The translations under genes were made by a program, and so were the position numbers. The notes beneath the pieces were generated by a model. The model had not been told where the DNA came from and did no database searches. It saw only the letters and a program-made list of their open reading frames with translations. Below, piece after piece: positions 26,640 through 34,623 of a stretch of DNA of 64,000 nucleotides; the first letter of the stretch is position 1; each line of letters begins with the position of its first letter. Source of the stretch: Methylibium sp. NZG (GTDB taxonomy: Bacteria > Pseudomonadota > Gammaproteobacteria > Burkholderiales > Burkholderiaceae_C); assembly GCA_001263235.1 (NCBI GenBank), contig LGRD01000018.1, forward strand, positions 1 through 64,000. The letters are read 5' to 3'.

Positions 26640-26783
26640 GGCTGTCTCGTTGTTGTGATCGGGCCGGCGGGTGCCGGACTCCGAGGCATCGTAGCAGTGC
26701 AAGGCTCAAAGCAAGAGGCGCGCCCGACACACCGCCCGAGGCGGCCCGAGGCTCCCCTGAAAGCCGCCTGATAGCATCGAAAC

Positions 26784-27740
26784 ATGTCCAGACCCTTGCC
26801 CGACAGCCTCACCATCGCCACCCGCGAAAGCCGCCTCGCGCTGTGGCAGGCCGAACATGTGCGCGACCTGCTGCAGTCGCGGTTCGGCTTGACCGTGTCG
26901 CTGCTGGGCATGACGACGCGGGGCGACCAGATCCTCGACCGCGCGCTGTCCAAGGTCGGCGGCAAGGGCCTGTTCGTGAAGGAGCTGGAGACCGCGCTCG
27001 AAGAAGGCCAGGCCCATCTGGCCGTGCACTCGCTCAAGGACGTGCCGATGGACCTGCCCGACGGCTTCGAGCTGGCCGCCGTGCTCGAGCGCGAAGATCC
27101 GCGGGATGCGTTCGTCTCCAACAAGTTCGCAACGCTGGCCGACTTGCCGCAGGGCGCGCGCGTGGGCACGTCCAGCCTGCGCCGCGTGGTGCAACTCGGC
27201 GCGCTGCGGCCCGACCTCACGATCGAGCCGTTGCGCGGCAACCTCGACACCCGGCTGCGCAAGCTCGACGAGGGCCACTACGACGCCATCGTGCTCGCCG
27301 CGGCTGGGCTGAAGCGGCTGGGTCTGGCCGAGCGCATCCGCACCGTCTTCGACCCCGCTCAGATGTTGCCCTGCGCCGGCCAGGGCGCGCTCGGCCTGGA
27401 GGTGCGTGCCGACGCCACGGCGCTGCGCGAGCGCCTGGCCGCGCTGGTTCACCGGCCGACCTTGCTGGCGGTGCAGGCCGAGCGCGGCGTGTCGCGCGCG
27501 CTGGGCGGCAGCTGCAGCATGCCGCTGGCGGCGCATGCGGTGTGGAACGGCGGCGAGCTGGAGTTGCGCGCGACGCTGGGCCACGGGCTGCAGCCGCTCG
27601 CGCCGCTCCTCAAGACCGTCGTGAGACAAAAGGTGGCGACCGAGGCCGAAGCGCGCGCCATGGGCGAGCGCGTCGCCGCCGAACTGCACACGCTCGGGGC
27701 CGCGCCCTACCTGGACGCGCTGGCCGCCGGGCCGGCGTGA
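26784..27740 (+). CDS. hemC: Hydroxymethylbilane synthase (porphobilinogen deaminase)
   Basis: 318 residues. It polymerises four porphobilinogens to hydroxymethylbilane. Conserved features: [14 protein letters not shown] at the N-terminus, [12 protein letters not shown] near 81-92, GTSSLRR near 128-134, RGNLDTRL near 151-158 and the dipyrromethane-cofactor Cys244 in GGSCSMPL. It starts the plus-strand run hemC-hemD-hemX-hemY and is divergent from ppc across 144 bp, which must hold both promoters. Confidence 0.96.
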   Translation: MSRPLPDSLTIATRESRLALWQAEHVRDLLQSRFGLTVSLLGMTTRGDQILDRALSKVGGKGLFVKELETALEEGQAHLAVHSLKDVPMDLPDGFELAAVLEREDPRDAFVSNKFATLADLPQGARVGTSSLRRVVQLGALRPDLTIEPLRGNLDTRLRKLDEGHYDAIVLAAAGLKRLGLAERIRTVFDPAQMLPCAGQGALGLEVRADATALRERLAALVHRPTLLAVQAERGVSRALGGSCSMPLAAHAVWNGGELELRATLGHGLQPLAPLLKTVVRQKVATEAEARAMGERVAAELHTLGAAPYLDALAAGPA

Positions 27741-27867
27741 ACTCCGGCAGCGCGGGCACCGTGGGCGGGGCCGACTTCACAGCCGCTGCCTGCGTCAACG
27801 GGCGCGCTGCCGTGCCCAGCGCGACCAGCCAGGTCGAGGCCCGCGACGCCACAGCCCGGGGCGGCCG

Positions 27868-28626
27868 ATGAAGGTGCTGGTGACCCGGCCCGCCACCCAG
27901 GCCGACGATTGGGTGCAGCAGTTGCGCGCCAAGGGCCTGGACGCGGCGGCTTTGCCTTTGATCGGCATTTCGCCGGCCATCAACACCATGCCGGTGGTGC
28001 TGGCCTGGGTGCAGTTGGCCAAGCGCAAGCTGGTGGTGTTCGTGAGCCCGAATGCGGCCGAGCAGTTCTTTGCGGTCAAGCCGGCCGGCATGTTTTGGCC
28101 GGCCGAGGTGCATGCGGCCTGCACCGGGCCGGGCACGGGCCAGATGCTGCTGAAGCTGGGCGTGCCGCGCGACCGGCTCATCGAGCCGGCGGCCGACGCG
28201 CCGCAGTTCGACTCCGAATCGCTGTGGACGCGCCTGGCCACAATGCAGTGGCAGGGCGCCAGCGTGTTGCTGGTGCGCGGCGACGGCGGACGCGAGTGGC
28301 TGTCGGAGCAACTCACCAGCCAAGGCGCAGCAGTGAGCAAGGTGGTGGCCTACCACAGCACAGCGCCGAAGTTCAACAAGGCCCAGCGTGCGCAGCTCAA
28401 CGCGGCTCTGGCGTTTCCGCAGCACCACCTGTGGCTGTTCAGCAGCTCCGAGGCGGTGACGCACCTGGCCTCGGCCGTCACCTTCGGCAACTGGCACAAG
28501 GCGTGGGCGGTGGCCACGCATCCGCGCATCGCCGCGCGTGCGCAGGAGCTGGGTTTCAGCAACGTGGTGCAGACGCGCCCGGCCATCGACGCCGTGGCGG
28601 CCTGCATACAATCCCTGGCAACGTGA
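27868..28626 (+). CDS. hemD: Uroporphyrinogen-III synthase
   Basis: 252 residues from ATG 27868. It cyclises hydroxymethylbilane with inversion of ring D. The family is poorly conserved, but MKVLVTRPATQADDWVQQL, VFVSPNAAEQFF near 50-65, ASVLLVRGDGGREWL near 130 and WLFSSSEAVTHL near 190 fit, as does position after hemC. The 127-bp gap after hemC holds no gene. Its TGA stop overlaps the GTG start of hemX. Confidence 0.92.
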   Translation: MKVLVTRPATQADDWVQQLRAKGLDAAALPLIGISPAINTMPVVLAWVQLAKRKLVVFVSPNAAEQFFAVKPAGMFWPAEVHAACTGPGTGQMLLKLGVPRDRLIEPAADAPQFDSESLWTRLATMQWQGASVLLVRGDGGREWLSEQLTSQGAAVSKVVAYHSTAPKFNKAQRAQLNAALAFPQHHLWLFSSSEAVTHLASAVTFGNWHKAWAVATHPRIAARAQELGFSNVVQTRPAIDAVAACIQSLAT

Positions 28627-29840
28627 ACGCCGCACCGCCCCCCGCCGCCGAGAACGCTGCTTCGGTCACTGCCCCCGTCACCGTCCCTGCGATTGAACCG
28701 CCGGCCGACAAAGGTGCCGCGACCGTGAACCGTGGGCCGTGGGTGGCCGTGGCCGCCGGCCTGTTCGTGTTGGCCGCGCTGGGCCTGGGCCTGGCCTGGA
28801 AGGCCGATCAGCGCATCGGCAGCCTCGAACAAGAGCTGGTCAAGCGCCAGATGGACAGCGCCGGCCAGGCCACCGAAGCACGCGTGCTTGCCAAGGCGGC
28901 AGAAGAAGGCATGCGCGAGATGGCCGCCAAGCTCGCGCTGACCGAAAGCCGTGTCGCCGAGGTCGCGATCCAGCGCAGCCAGCTCGAAGAACTGCTGCAG
29001 TCGCTGTCGCGCTCGCGCGACGAGAACGTGGTGGTCGACATCGAGGCCTCGATCCGCGTTGCCCTGCAGCAGAACGCCATCACCGGCAGCGCCGAGCCGC
29101 TGGTGGCCACTCTGAAGCAGAGCGACGAGCGCCTGGCCCGCTACAACCAGCCGCGGCTCGAAGGCGTGCGCCGCGCCATCACGCGCGACCTGGACCGTGT
29201 GAAGGCCGTCAGCGTCACCGACATCTTCACCCTCACCATCAAGCTCGACGACGTGGTGCGCATGGTCGACGAGCTGCCGCTGCTCTCGGCCGCCGAGCCG
29301 CGCGGCCGGCCCGCGGGCGCGGTACGGCCTTTGGCCGAAGGCGCCGCTGCCGCCGCTGCCGCGGTGACTCCCGCCGGCACTTCCGGCACCACCGCTGCCA
29401 CCAGCGCCACCGCCACCACCGCACCCCGGACGCCACCGCCCGGCATCGGCACGCTGGCGTGGTTTCGCGATCTCGGCGCGGGCTGGGACGCGTTCTGGCA
29501 GGGCGTCTGGCTGGAAGTGAAGTCGCTCGTGCGCGTGACCCGCATCGACCAGCCCGATGCGATGCTGCTGGCCCCCGAGCAGGCGTTCTTCCTGAAGGAG
29601 AACCTGAAGCTGCGCCTGCTGAATGCCCGGCTCGCGTTGTTGAGCCGGCAGTTCGAGACGGCGCAGGCCGACCTCAAGGTGGCGCAGGCCTCGCTCGACC
29701 GCTACTTCGACAAAACCGCGCGCCGCACGGTGCAGGCCGCCGACCTCATCAAGCAAGTGGCGACACAAGCGCGCCAGGTGGGCGTACCGCGGCCCGATGA
29801 CACGCTGGCGGCCCTGGCCGCGGCCGGCGCTGGCCGATGA
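28623..29840 (+). CDS. hemX: HemX-family membrane protein
   Basis: 405 residues from GTG 28623, which overlaps the hemD stop (GTGA). An Ala/Pro-rich N-terminus (about 1-38) precedes one transmembrane helix (PWVAVAAGLFVLAALGLGLAW, about 39-59). Then comes a long coiled-coil (about 65-130: SLEQELVKRQMDS, ESRVAEVAIQRSQLEELLQSL) and the conserved periplasmic HemX body ending in a second helical repeat. HemX is encoded with hemCD and hemY in many proteobacteria; its role in haem biosynthesis is not settled. An Ala/Thr-rich linker lies near 235-270. Confidence 0.9.
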   Translation: MNAAPPPAAENAASVTAPVTVPAIEPPADKGAATVNRGPWVAVAAGLFVLAALGLGLAWKADQRIGSLEQELVKRQMDSAGQATEARVLAKAAEEGMREMAAKLALTESRVAEVAIQRSQLEELLQSLSRSRDENVVVDIEASIRVALQQNAITGSAEPLVATLKQSDERLARYNQPRLEGVRRAITRDLDRVKAVSVTDIFTLTIKLDDVVRMVDELPLLSAAEPRGRPAGAVRPLAEGAAAAAAAVTPAGTSGTTAATSATATTAPRTPPPGIGTLAWFRDLGAGWDAFWQGVWLEVKSLVRVTRIDQPDAMLLAPEQAFFLKENLKLRLLNARLALLSRQFETAQADLKVAQASLDRYFDKTARRTVQAADLIKQVATQARQVGVPRPDDTLAALAAAGAGR

Positions 29841-29923
29841 TGTCCCGTGCCCCCGCCGGCTCGTGCCTGCCCGCGCCAGCGGGCGTCGGTCGGCACACGC
29901 GGCGCTGAGAAGCCGGCCAAGGC

Positions 29924-31171
29924 ATGCGCATCGTCATCTGGTTCGTGCTGCTGTTCGCGGTGGCGGTGGTGGCCTCCAGCACCTTGGGCACCAACGACGG
30001 GCTCGTCAGCATCTATGCGGGCGCATGGCGCTTCGACGTGTCGTTGAACCTGTTCCTGCTGGTTCTGGTGGGCAGCTGCTTCTTGCTCGTCACAGTGATC
30101 CAGGCGGTGAACTCGCTGTTCGGCCTGCCGCAGCGCGCGCGCGAGTGGCGCGTGGCCCGGCGCGACCGCAGCGCGCAGGCGGCGCTGCGCGACGCGCTGG
30201 TGCAGTTCTTCGGCGGCCGCTATGCGCGCGCGCAAAAATCGGCCCAGCGCGCGCTGCTGCTGCAGGGCCGCACGCCCGAGCTGATGCAAGACAACGACTT
30301 CACCGTGCTCGGCCACCTGCTCGCCGCCGGCAGCGCGCACCGCCTGCAGGACAAGCCCGGCCGCAACGACGCCTTGCAGCGCGCGCTCGACCTCTCGCGC
30401 AACAGCCCGGCCGCGCGCGTGGGCGAAGAGGGGGCGCGTCTGCTGGCGGCCGAGTGGGCGCTCGACGATCGCGACGCACCGCGCGCATTGCAACTGCTGG
30501 CCGAACTGCCACTGGGCGTCGCGCGGCGCACGCACGCGCTGCGCCTGAAGCTGCTCGCCTCGCGCCTCGGCCAGCAGCCGCAAGAGGCGCTCAAGACCGC
30601 GCGTTTGCTGGCCAAGCACCAGGCCTTCTCCAAAGGTGCCGCCCAAGGCCTGTTGCGCGCGCTCGCGTTCGAGGCGCTCGACACCGCGCGCGACGCTGAC
30701 CAACTGCGCCGCATCTGGCTGCAATTCGACTCGGTGGACCGGCGCGACCCCTTCGTCGCCTCGCGCGCCGCCACGCGGGCGGGCGCGCTGGGCGCGTTGG
30801 ACGATGCGCGCGGCTGGCTGCGCCCGTTCTGGGACCGCATGGCGGAGCTGACGGTCGATGAGCGCGCCGTCATTGCCCAGACCACGACCGCCGTCACCGC
30901 CGGCATGGGCGCAGAGTGGCTCCCGCGCCTCGAAGCCGCCGCTCAGGCGTTCCCCCGAGAAGGCGCGATTGCCATGGCCGTGGGCAGCGCGCTGGCCGAG
31001 CGGCAACTGTGGGGCATGGCGCGGCGCCTGCTGGAGCAGGCCAACGCCGACGAACAACTCGCCGCACCCCTGCGCCGCAAAGCCTGGATCGCGCTGGCCG
31101 AACTGGCGCGACAAGAAGGTGACGACGCCCGGGCCGCCGCAGCCTTCGAGGCCGCTGCCCGCGTCGCCTGA
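29924..31171 (+). CDS. hemY: HemY-family haem biosynthesis-associated protein
   Basis: 415 residues. Two N-terminal transmembrane helices (about 3-20 and 40-62), with the HemY_N hallmark IVIWFVLLFAVAVV and YAGAWRFDVSLN between, are followed by TPR-like helices (about 85-410: GRYARAQKSAQRALLLQGRTP, ALQLLAELPLG, AFSKGAAQGLLRALAFEAL). This is proteobacterial HemY, unrelated to the Bacillus protoporphyrinogen oxidase of the same name. It is last in the hem run, 83 bp after hemX, and ends just upstream of tRNA-Arg. Confidence 0.92.
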   Translation: MRIVIWFVLLFAVAVVASSTLGTNDGLVSIYAGAWRFDVSLNLFLLVLVGSCFLLVTVIQAVNSLFGLPQRAREWRVARRDRSAQAALRDALVQFFGGRYARAQKSAQRALLLQGRTPELMQDNDFTVLGHLLAAGSAHRLQDKPGRNDALQRALDLSRNSPAARVGEEGARLLAAEWALDDRDAPRALQLLAELPLGVARRTHALRLKLLASRLGQQPQEALKTARLLAKHQAFSKGAAQGLLRALAFEALDTARDADQLRRIWLQFDSVDRRDPFVASRAATRAGALGALDDARGWLRPFWDRMAELTVDERAVIAQTTTAVTAGMGAEWLPRLEAAAQAFPREGAIAMAVGSALAERQLWGMARRLLEQANADEQLAAPLRRKAWIALAELARQEGDDARAAAAFEAAARVA

Positions 31172-31195
31172 CGGCCCGGCGTCGGCTGCTATACT
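31168..31195 (+). promoter_or_regulatory. Probable promoter of tRNA-Arg
   Basis: CTGACG (31168-31173; 4 of 6 matches to TTGACA) and TATACT (31190-31195) are separated by 16 bp. Transcription would start about four bases before the mature tRNA end at 31206. The -35 box overlaps the hemY stop. Confidence 0.55.
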
Positions 31196-31205
31196 CCACG
31201 GCTGT

Positions 31206-31282
31206 GCGGCTGTAGCTCAGTTGGATAGAGTACTTGGCTACGAACCAAGGGGTCGTGGGTTCGAATCCTGCCAGCCGCACCA
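31206..31282 (+). tRNA. tRNA-Arg (anticodon ACG)
   Basis: 77 nt with encoded CCA. The acceptor stem GCGGCTG pairs with CAGCCGC. The anticodon stem CTTGG/CCAAG closes the loop CTACGAA, giving ACG, read as ICG for CGU/CGC/CGA. The T loop GTTCGAATC is normal. The 3' part from 31240 is repeated exactly at 33736-33783, so this gene is the integration site of the segment that follows. The tRNA remains intact. Confidence 0.96.
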
Positions 31283-31287
31283 ATTTT
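31240..31287 (+). repeat. attL-like direct repeat in tRNA-Arg 3' end
   Basis: 48 nt from the anticodon (ACGAACCAAGG...) through CCA to AATTTT are identical to 33736-33783. After one mismatch (T/C) a further 11 nt also match (TGACGGGTCAG), giving 59 of 60. Repeats of a tRNA 3' end at both sides of a segment are the signature of tyrosine-recombinase integration. Confidence 0.9.
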
Positions 31288-31290
31288 TTG

Positions 31291-31323
31291 ACGGGTCAGC
31301 TCCCACGGGGGCTGACCCGTTTT
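31291..31323 (+). terminator. Hairpin terminator after tRNA-Arg
   Basis: ACGGGTCAGC (31291-31300) and GCTGACCCGT (31311-31320) form a perfect 10-bp stem over a 10-base loop, followed by a T run. By the geometry of integration this copy came in with the element; the original downstream terminator is at 33787-33817, with the same outer stem. Confidence 0.85.
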
Positions 31324-31581
31324 CCTTTGTGCGCTTCTTGGTGGCGACGCTTCTAAGCGTAGCAACCACCGGAGATCCCGGTAGCCGGCGAGCGCGCACT
31401 CATACCCGCCCCACCCCCACGCCGCAAGCGTTGCAGGCGCCGCGGCGGGGGCCGTGGATATGTCACGTCTGTGCCGTGTAGAAGAGCAAGGAAGGTGGCC
31501 GTTCAGCTGTCGACCGCACCGCCCGGATGAGCTGTCGCATACGATCTCAATTTTGGACTCGAAGCGGGAAAGGGGTTGGAA

Positions 31582-33555
31582 ATGTCTGAACTTGAGTCGC
31601 AGATAAAGGAGCTGGACGGCTTTGACCCACTTCAAGGCGCCCCCCAACCACACAACGACGAGGATCCGAACAAACCAGTGATCCTCAACGTCCTGAACTC
31701 TTACACAGGGTTCTACGACCTGTTTTCTGAACTGGTTCAGAACGCCTTGGATGCCGTACAGGTTAAGGCGCGCACCGATGCCACGTATACGCCCAGGCTT
31801 TGGATCCTGGTTGATATGAAGAGTCGTCGCGTTCGAGTGACCGACAACGGTGTAGGCATGGGCATCGACCAGTTCAAGTTTTGCTTCAGACCAAACGTGA
31901 CTTTCAAGCGTGGGGCCGGCCTGCGTGGGAACAAGGGTGTCGGCGCAACCTACTTGGCCTATGGATTCTCGCTGGTGCGCATTCAATCTAAGCATGCAAA
32001 CCACTCAATCGCTGCGATCCTCAGAGGTGGTCGCAGGTGGGCCGAGGACATCAGTGGCGTTGTCCCTCGCCCAAAGCTTGAGGGTAAACCGTTTGATGTT
32101 CCCGAGTTGGAGTCTGAGTCCAGCGGTGCGTCGTTCGAAGTGATTCTCGGAGACTCTCCAGGAGAGCGGCCACGTGATCTGAACTGGATTGGCGCGAGGA
32201 ACGCCAAGCAATGGCTCGATGTTCTACGCATCAAGACGCCGCTCGGCGCGGTGACTCTTCGGACGCCGCCCTTCCGACCTACCGTCCACATCCAAGTCGT
32301 GGATCCGGATGGGGTGAGCACGTACGAAACGTCATCGAATGCTGAGTACTACTACCCTCACGAAATCACAGGGAAAGTCGCATCGCTGACGGACATCAAG
32401 ACTGCGCTTGAAAAGGTTCCAGGCGACGCTGCCACGAAGTTCGCCAAACTCGGGAACGAGTACAAGAAGCTCGATTGCATGTATGAGGTTTGGGACAAGA
32501 AGGCAATCTTGGACGACACGTCCGACTTCGCTAGCGTGCTCGACGCGGAGGAAGCGATCCTCGTAGAGCGACATAAGGTCGTTGTCTACGCAGCATTCTT
32601 GTCTTCGTCAAAACAGTGGAGTGACTTTAACGACAACGTGATTGGCCTTCGCAAGGGCCAAAGGATCATGCAGGGTGGCCTCCAACTGGCCTGCGACGGC
32701 ATGGTCCAGGGGGATCCTTTGGTAATCCCTCTAACTAGCACGATTGGATACCAGGCCAACGCGCACGTTGTCGTTCACTTGACGGAAGGCAACCCAGACA
32801 TGGGGCGGAAAGTCTTCCAACCCGAACTAAAGCGTATGGCTGAGAAGCTAGCTGTGCGAGCCGTGGGCCTCTTCAAGCGACATCTCCAGCATCGCCGGCC
32901 TGAGGCGGGTCCGCCCAATATCTCTGCCAGCAAGCAACTGCACGAGTGGAAGAAGGCGCAGGAAGCGTATCGAGATCGTAAGCCACTAGATCTGACTCTC
33001 AATGGCATGCGGCTGGCTCTGGTTTCCGAGCCTCAACAAGAACAGGACGTCGTAGGTCTCTTCCATGAACTACTCGGCGTGGGCCTGTTGAAGGGGTATC
33101 GAATCTTCGCCACATCCCAGAGCGAAACGTACGACTCTTTGTATGAGCTCGACTACCCTGATTCACCAGAATACAGGTATGAACAGGCGATACGCCCACT
33201 TGGAGTTGCGGCAAGATACTTGGGCTCGTCAACGGAGCCGCGTGTTCTCGAATACAAGTACGACTTTGACGGCCTACTTGATGACATCGAGCAAGAGGTC
33301 AAGAGCCAATCGCACATTCAGCTCGTCGTCTGCTGGTCTGTCTCGCGAAGGTACCAGGACAAGTTCTTCTTCCGCTCGCTGTTGATTGGCGACGAGGGGT
33401 CAGAAAGGGTCCACTTCGGCGCTACCCATCAAGCGTTCGCGGAGTCTTCCTCCGAGATGGTTTTTGAGGTCCTTGTTTTGAAGGATCTGCTCAATTTCGT
33501 TGCCGATCGAGCGGCTGAGGAAGCAAGGCAGAAGCAGTACTACAAGGATGACTAG
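31582..33555 (+). CDS. GHKL (MORC/MutL-like) ATPase, island cargo
   Basis: 657 residues from ATG 31582, preceded by AGGGG; an in-frame TTG lies at 31576. The Bergerat ATP-binding fold is complete: N box ELVQNALDA (Glu50, Asn54), G1 box DNGVGMG (Asp88) and G2 box GNKGVGATYLAYG (116-128). After the ATPase (about 30-180) comes a transducer-like region (about 200-430, containing GLRKGQRIMQGG), then a C-terminal domain (about 455-640) with alternating strands and helices (MRLALVSEPQQEQDVVGLFHEL, IQLVVCWSVSRRYQDKFFF in part). No recognised nuclease or methylase motif. Sole gene on a tRNA-borne segment; anti-phage or anti-plasmid function is inferred from context only. Confidence 0.85.
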   Translation: MSELESQIKELDGFDPLQGAPQPHNDEDPNKPVILNVLNSYTGFYDLFSELVQNALDAVQVKARTDATYTPRLWILVDMKSRRVRVTDNGVGMGIDQFKFCFRPNVTFKRGAGLRGNKGVGATYLAYGFSLVRIQSKHANHSIAAILRGGRRWAEDISGVVPRPKLEGKPFDVPELESESSGASFEVILGDSPGERPRDLNWIGARNAKQWLDVLRIKTPLGAVTLRTPPFRPTVHIQVVDPDGVSTYETSSNAEYYYPHEITGKVASLTDIKTALEKVPGDAATKFAKLGNEYKKLDCMYEVWDKKAILDDTSDFASVLDAEEAILVERHKVVVYAAFLSSSKQWSDFNDNVIGLRKGQRIMQGGLQLACDGMVQGDPLVIPLTSTIGYQANAHVVVHLTEGNPDMGRKVFQPELKRMAEKLAVRAVGLFKRHLQHRRPEAGPPNISASKQLHEWKKAQEAYRDRKPLDLTLNGMRLALVSEPQQEQDVVGLFHELLGVGLLKGYRIFATSQSETYDSLYELDYPDSPEYRYEQAIRPLGVAARYLGSSTEPRVLEYKYDFDGLLDDIEQEVKSQSHIQLVVCWSVSRRYQDKFFFRSLLIGDEGSERVHFGATHQAFAESSSEMVFEVLVLKDLLNFVADRAAEEARQKQYYKDD

Positions 33556-33735
33556 CGCGCCGGCGAATAGCTGTCGTCCGCTGGTCTTCTCAAAGAAGGA
33601 ATCGTCTGCCGTTCCCGTTGCGGGCCCGCGCAACAATGCCTGTGCCAGGGGTGTGCCTTGACGCTGCATTTGTCGAGTGCGGCAAGCGTCGCAAGTGTCT
33701 GATTTCATCGAACATCGAAAAGACGGTTTGCGCCA

Positions 33736-33783
33736 ACGAACCAAGGGGTCGTGGGTTCGAATCCTGCCAGCCGCACCAATTTT
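33736..33783 (+). repeat. attR-like direct repeat (displaced tRNA-Arg 3' end)
   Basis: An exact 48-nt copy of 31240-31287. It lacks the 5' half of the tRNA (the sequence before it, GACGGTTTGCGCCA, does not fit an acceptor or D arm), so it is not a second tRNA gene. It marks the right end of the integrated segment. Confidence 0.9.
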
Positions 33784-33786
33784 CTG

Positions 33787-33817
33787 ACGGGTCAGTTCAC
33801 TCCGGTGACTGACCCGT
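33787..33817. terminator. Original tRNA-Arg terminator, now right of the island
   Basis: ACGGGTCAGT (33787-33796) pairs with ACTGACCCGT (33808-33817). The loop extends the stem with TCAC/GTGA around TCCG. TCTT follows. It now also separates the island from the convergent GntR gene that ends at 33825. Confidence 0.8.
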
Positions 33818-33824
33818 CTTTCAT

Positions 33825-34520
33825 TCAGCCCGACAACGAGCGCGCTGAGCCGGCAGCCTCGGCCGACTTGCCTCGCAATCGCTTCACCATGAATCCCGCC
33901 GCTTGCGTGAGGTGCGAGCGGACCAGCGTCTCGGCGCGCTCCGCGTCTGCGCTCACGATGGCCTTCAGGATGGCCTCGTGCTGGTCCCAGATGTCGCGGG
34001 GCTTCTCGTCGCGGATCAGCACTTCACCCATCAGACGCTGGGTGTAGGTCAGGTGGGCCTCCAGGGCCGTTGCGATCAGCGGGTTTGCCGACAGGGCGTA
34101 GATGAACTCGTGGAACTTCATGTCCGCGGCGATCAATTTGGCCACCGAGCCGGCTGCCACCGCTTTGCGGCCGGCTTCGATCAGCGCCGGGCCGGCCTTG
34201 GCCGCGCGCTCCGCGCCCAGCTCTGCAGCGCGGCGCGCGGCCAGGCCTTCGATCGCCGCACGGATGTCGTACATGTGCTGCACGTGAGCCGGGTCGAGCG
34301 GCGCAACCAGCAGGCCGCGACCGGGGGCATCGAGCAGAACGCCCTGGTTGCGCAGCAACGCCAGCGCCTGCTGCACGGGTTGGCGCGAGACCCCGAGCGC
34401 CTGGGCGATCTGCTCCTGGATGATGCGGTCACCCGGCGCAATCGCGCCCGAGGCGACCTCCTCCAGGATGGCGTCTCGAACCTGTTCGACGAGGTTGGGC
34501 TGCGCGACGATGGCCTTCAT
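33825..34520 (-). CDS. GntR-family transcriptional regulator (FadR/FCD type)
   Basis: 231 residues from ATG 34520 (a TTG at 34535 is possible but weaker). The N-terminal winged HTH covers about 5-70: EQVRDAILEEVASGAIAPGD, EQIAQALGVSRQPVQQAL, then the wing GRGLLVAPLDP. The C-terminal FCD ligand-binding domain (about 80-215) shows DMKFHEFIYALSANPL and DQHEAILKAIVSADAERAE with metal-site histidines. It probably controls the CoA-transferase gene downstream on the same strand side and the catabolic genes beyond; the effector is unknown. Confidence 0.9.
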   Translation of the reverse strand: MKAIVAQPNLVEQVRDAILEEVASGAIAPGDRIIQEQIAQALGVSRQPVQQALALLRNQGVLLDAPGRGLLVAPLDPAHVQHMYDIRAAIEGLAARRAAELGAERAAKAGPALIEAGRKAVAAGSVAKLIAADMKFHEFIYALSANPLIATALEAHLTYTQRLMGEVLIRDEKPRDIWDQHEAILKAIVSADAERAETLVRSHLTQAAGFMVKRLRGKSAEAAGSARSLSG

Positions 34521-34623
34521 GAATGCGGAGTTCAATCTCTGCGGCGTAGTCTAGCGGCGCCCGCTTGGCGCAGTGTCATTCCGGCCCCCCGCAACTCGGC
34601 GGGTTCGGGCCGTGGCCGTGCGG

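Larger units (their letters stand above)
31283..33783 (+). mobile_element. Integrated 2.5-kb segment in tRNA-Arg carrying one ATPase gene, no integrase
   Basis: The segment between the two tRNA-derived repeats holds a hairpin terminator, about 260 bp of gene-free sequence (31324-31581), the GHKL ATPase gene and about 180 bp more (33556-33735) in which I see no gene. Its base composition is clearly more AT-rich than the flanks. No recombinase, relaxase, replication or phage gene is present. It was therefore either mobilised in trans, like a satellite or minimal cargo element, or is the remnant of a larger island. The flanking hemY and GntR genes look ancestral. Confidence 0.8.

Noticed and set aside
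27741-27867. Short coding region between hemC and hemD
   Set aside because: The frame has no start with a ribosome binding site and its Gly/Ala/Arg composition follows from GC content.
29841-29923. Extended N-terminus of hemY or an extra small gene before it
   Set aside because: No in-frame start with hydrophobic character. ATG 29924 gives the standard HemY N-terminus.
31189-32004. A long minus-strand frame over tRNA-Arg and the start of the ATPase gene, ending in IRTHDPLVRSQVLYP-type sequence
   Set aside because: This peptide is the well-known antisense translation of a tRNA gene. The frame also opposes a strongly supported gene and has no family character.
33400-33744. Minus-strand frame with a hydrophobic stretch at the right end of the island, possible small membrane partner
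   Set aside because: Half of it is antisense to the ATPase C-terminus. There is no ribosome binding site, and the hydrophobic run follows from the complementary codons.
33736-33783. Second tRNA-Arg gene
   Set aside because: Only the anticodon-loop-to-CCA part is present; no acceptor 5' strand or D arm precedes it. It is a repeat end of the integrated segment.
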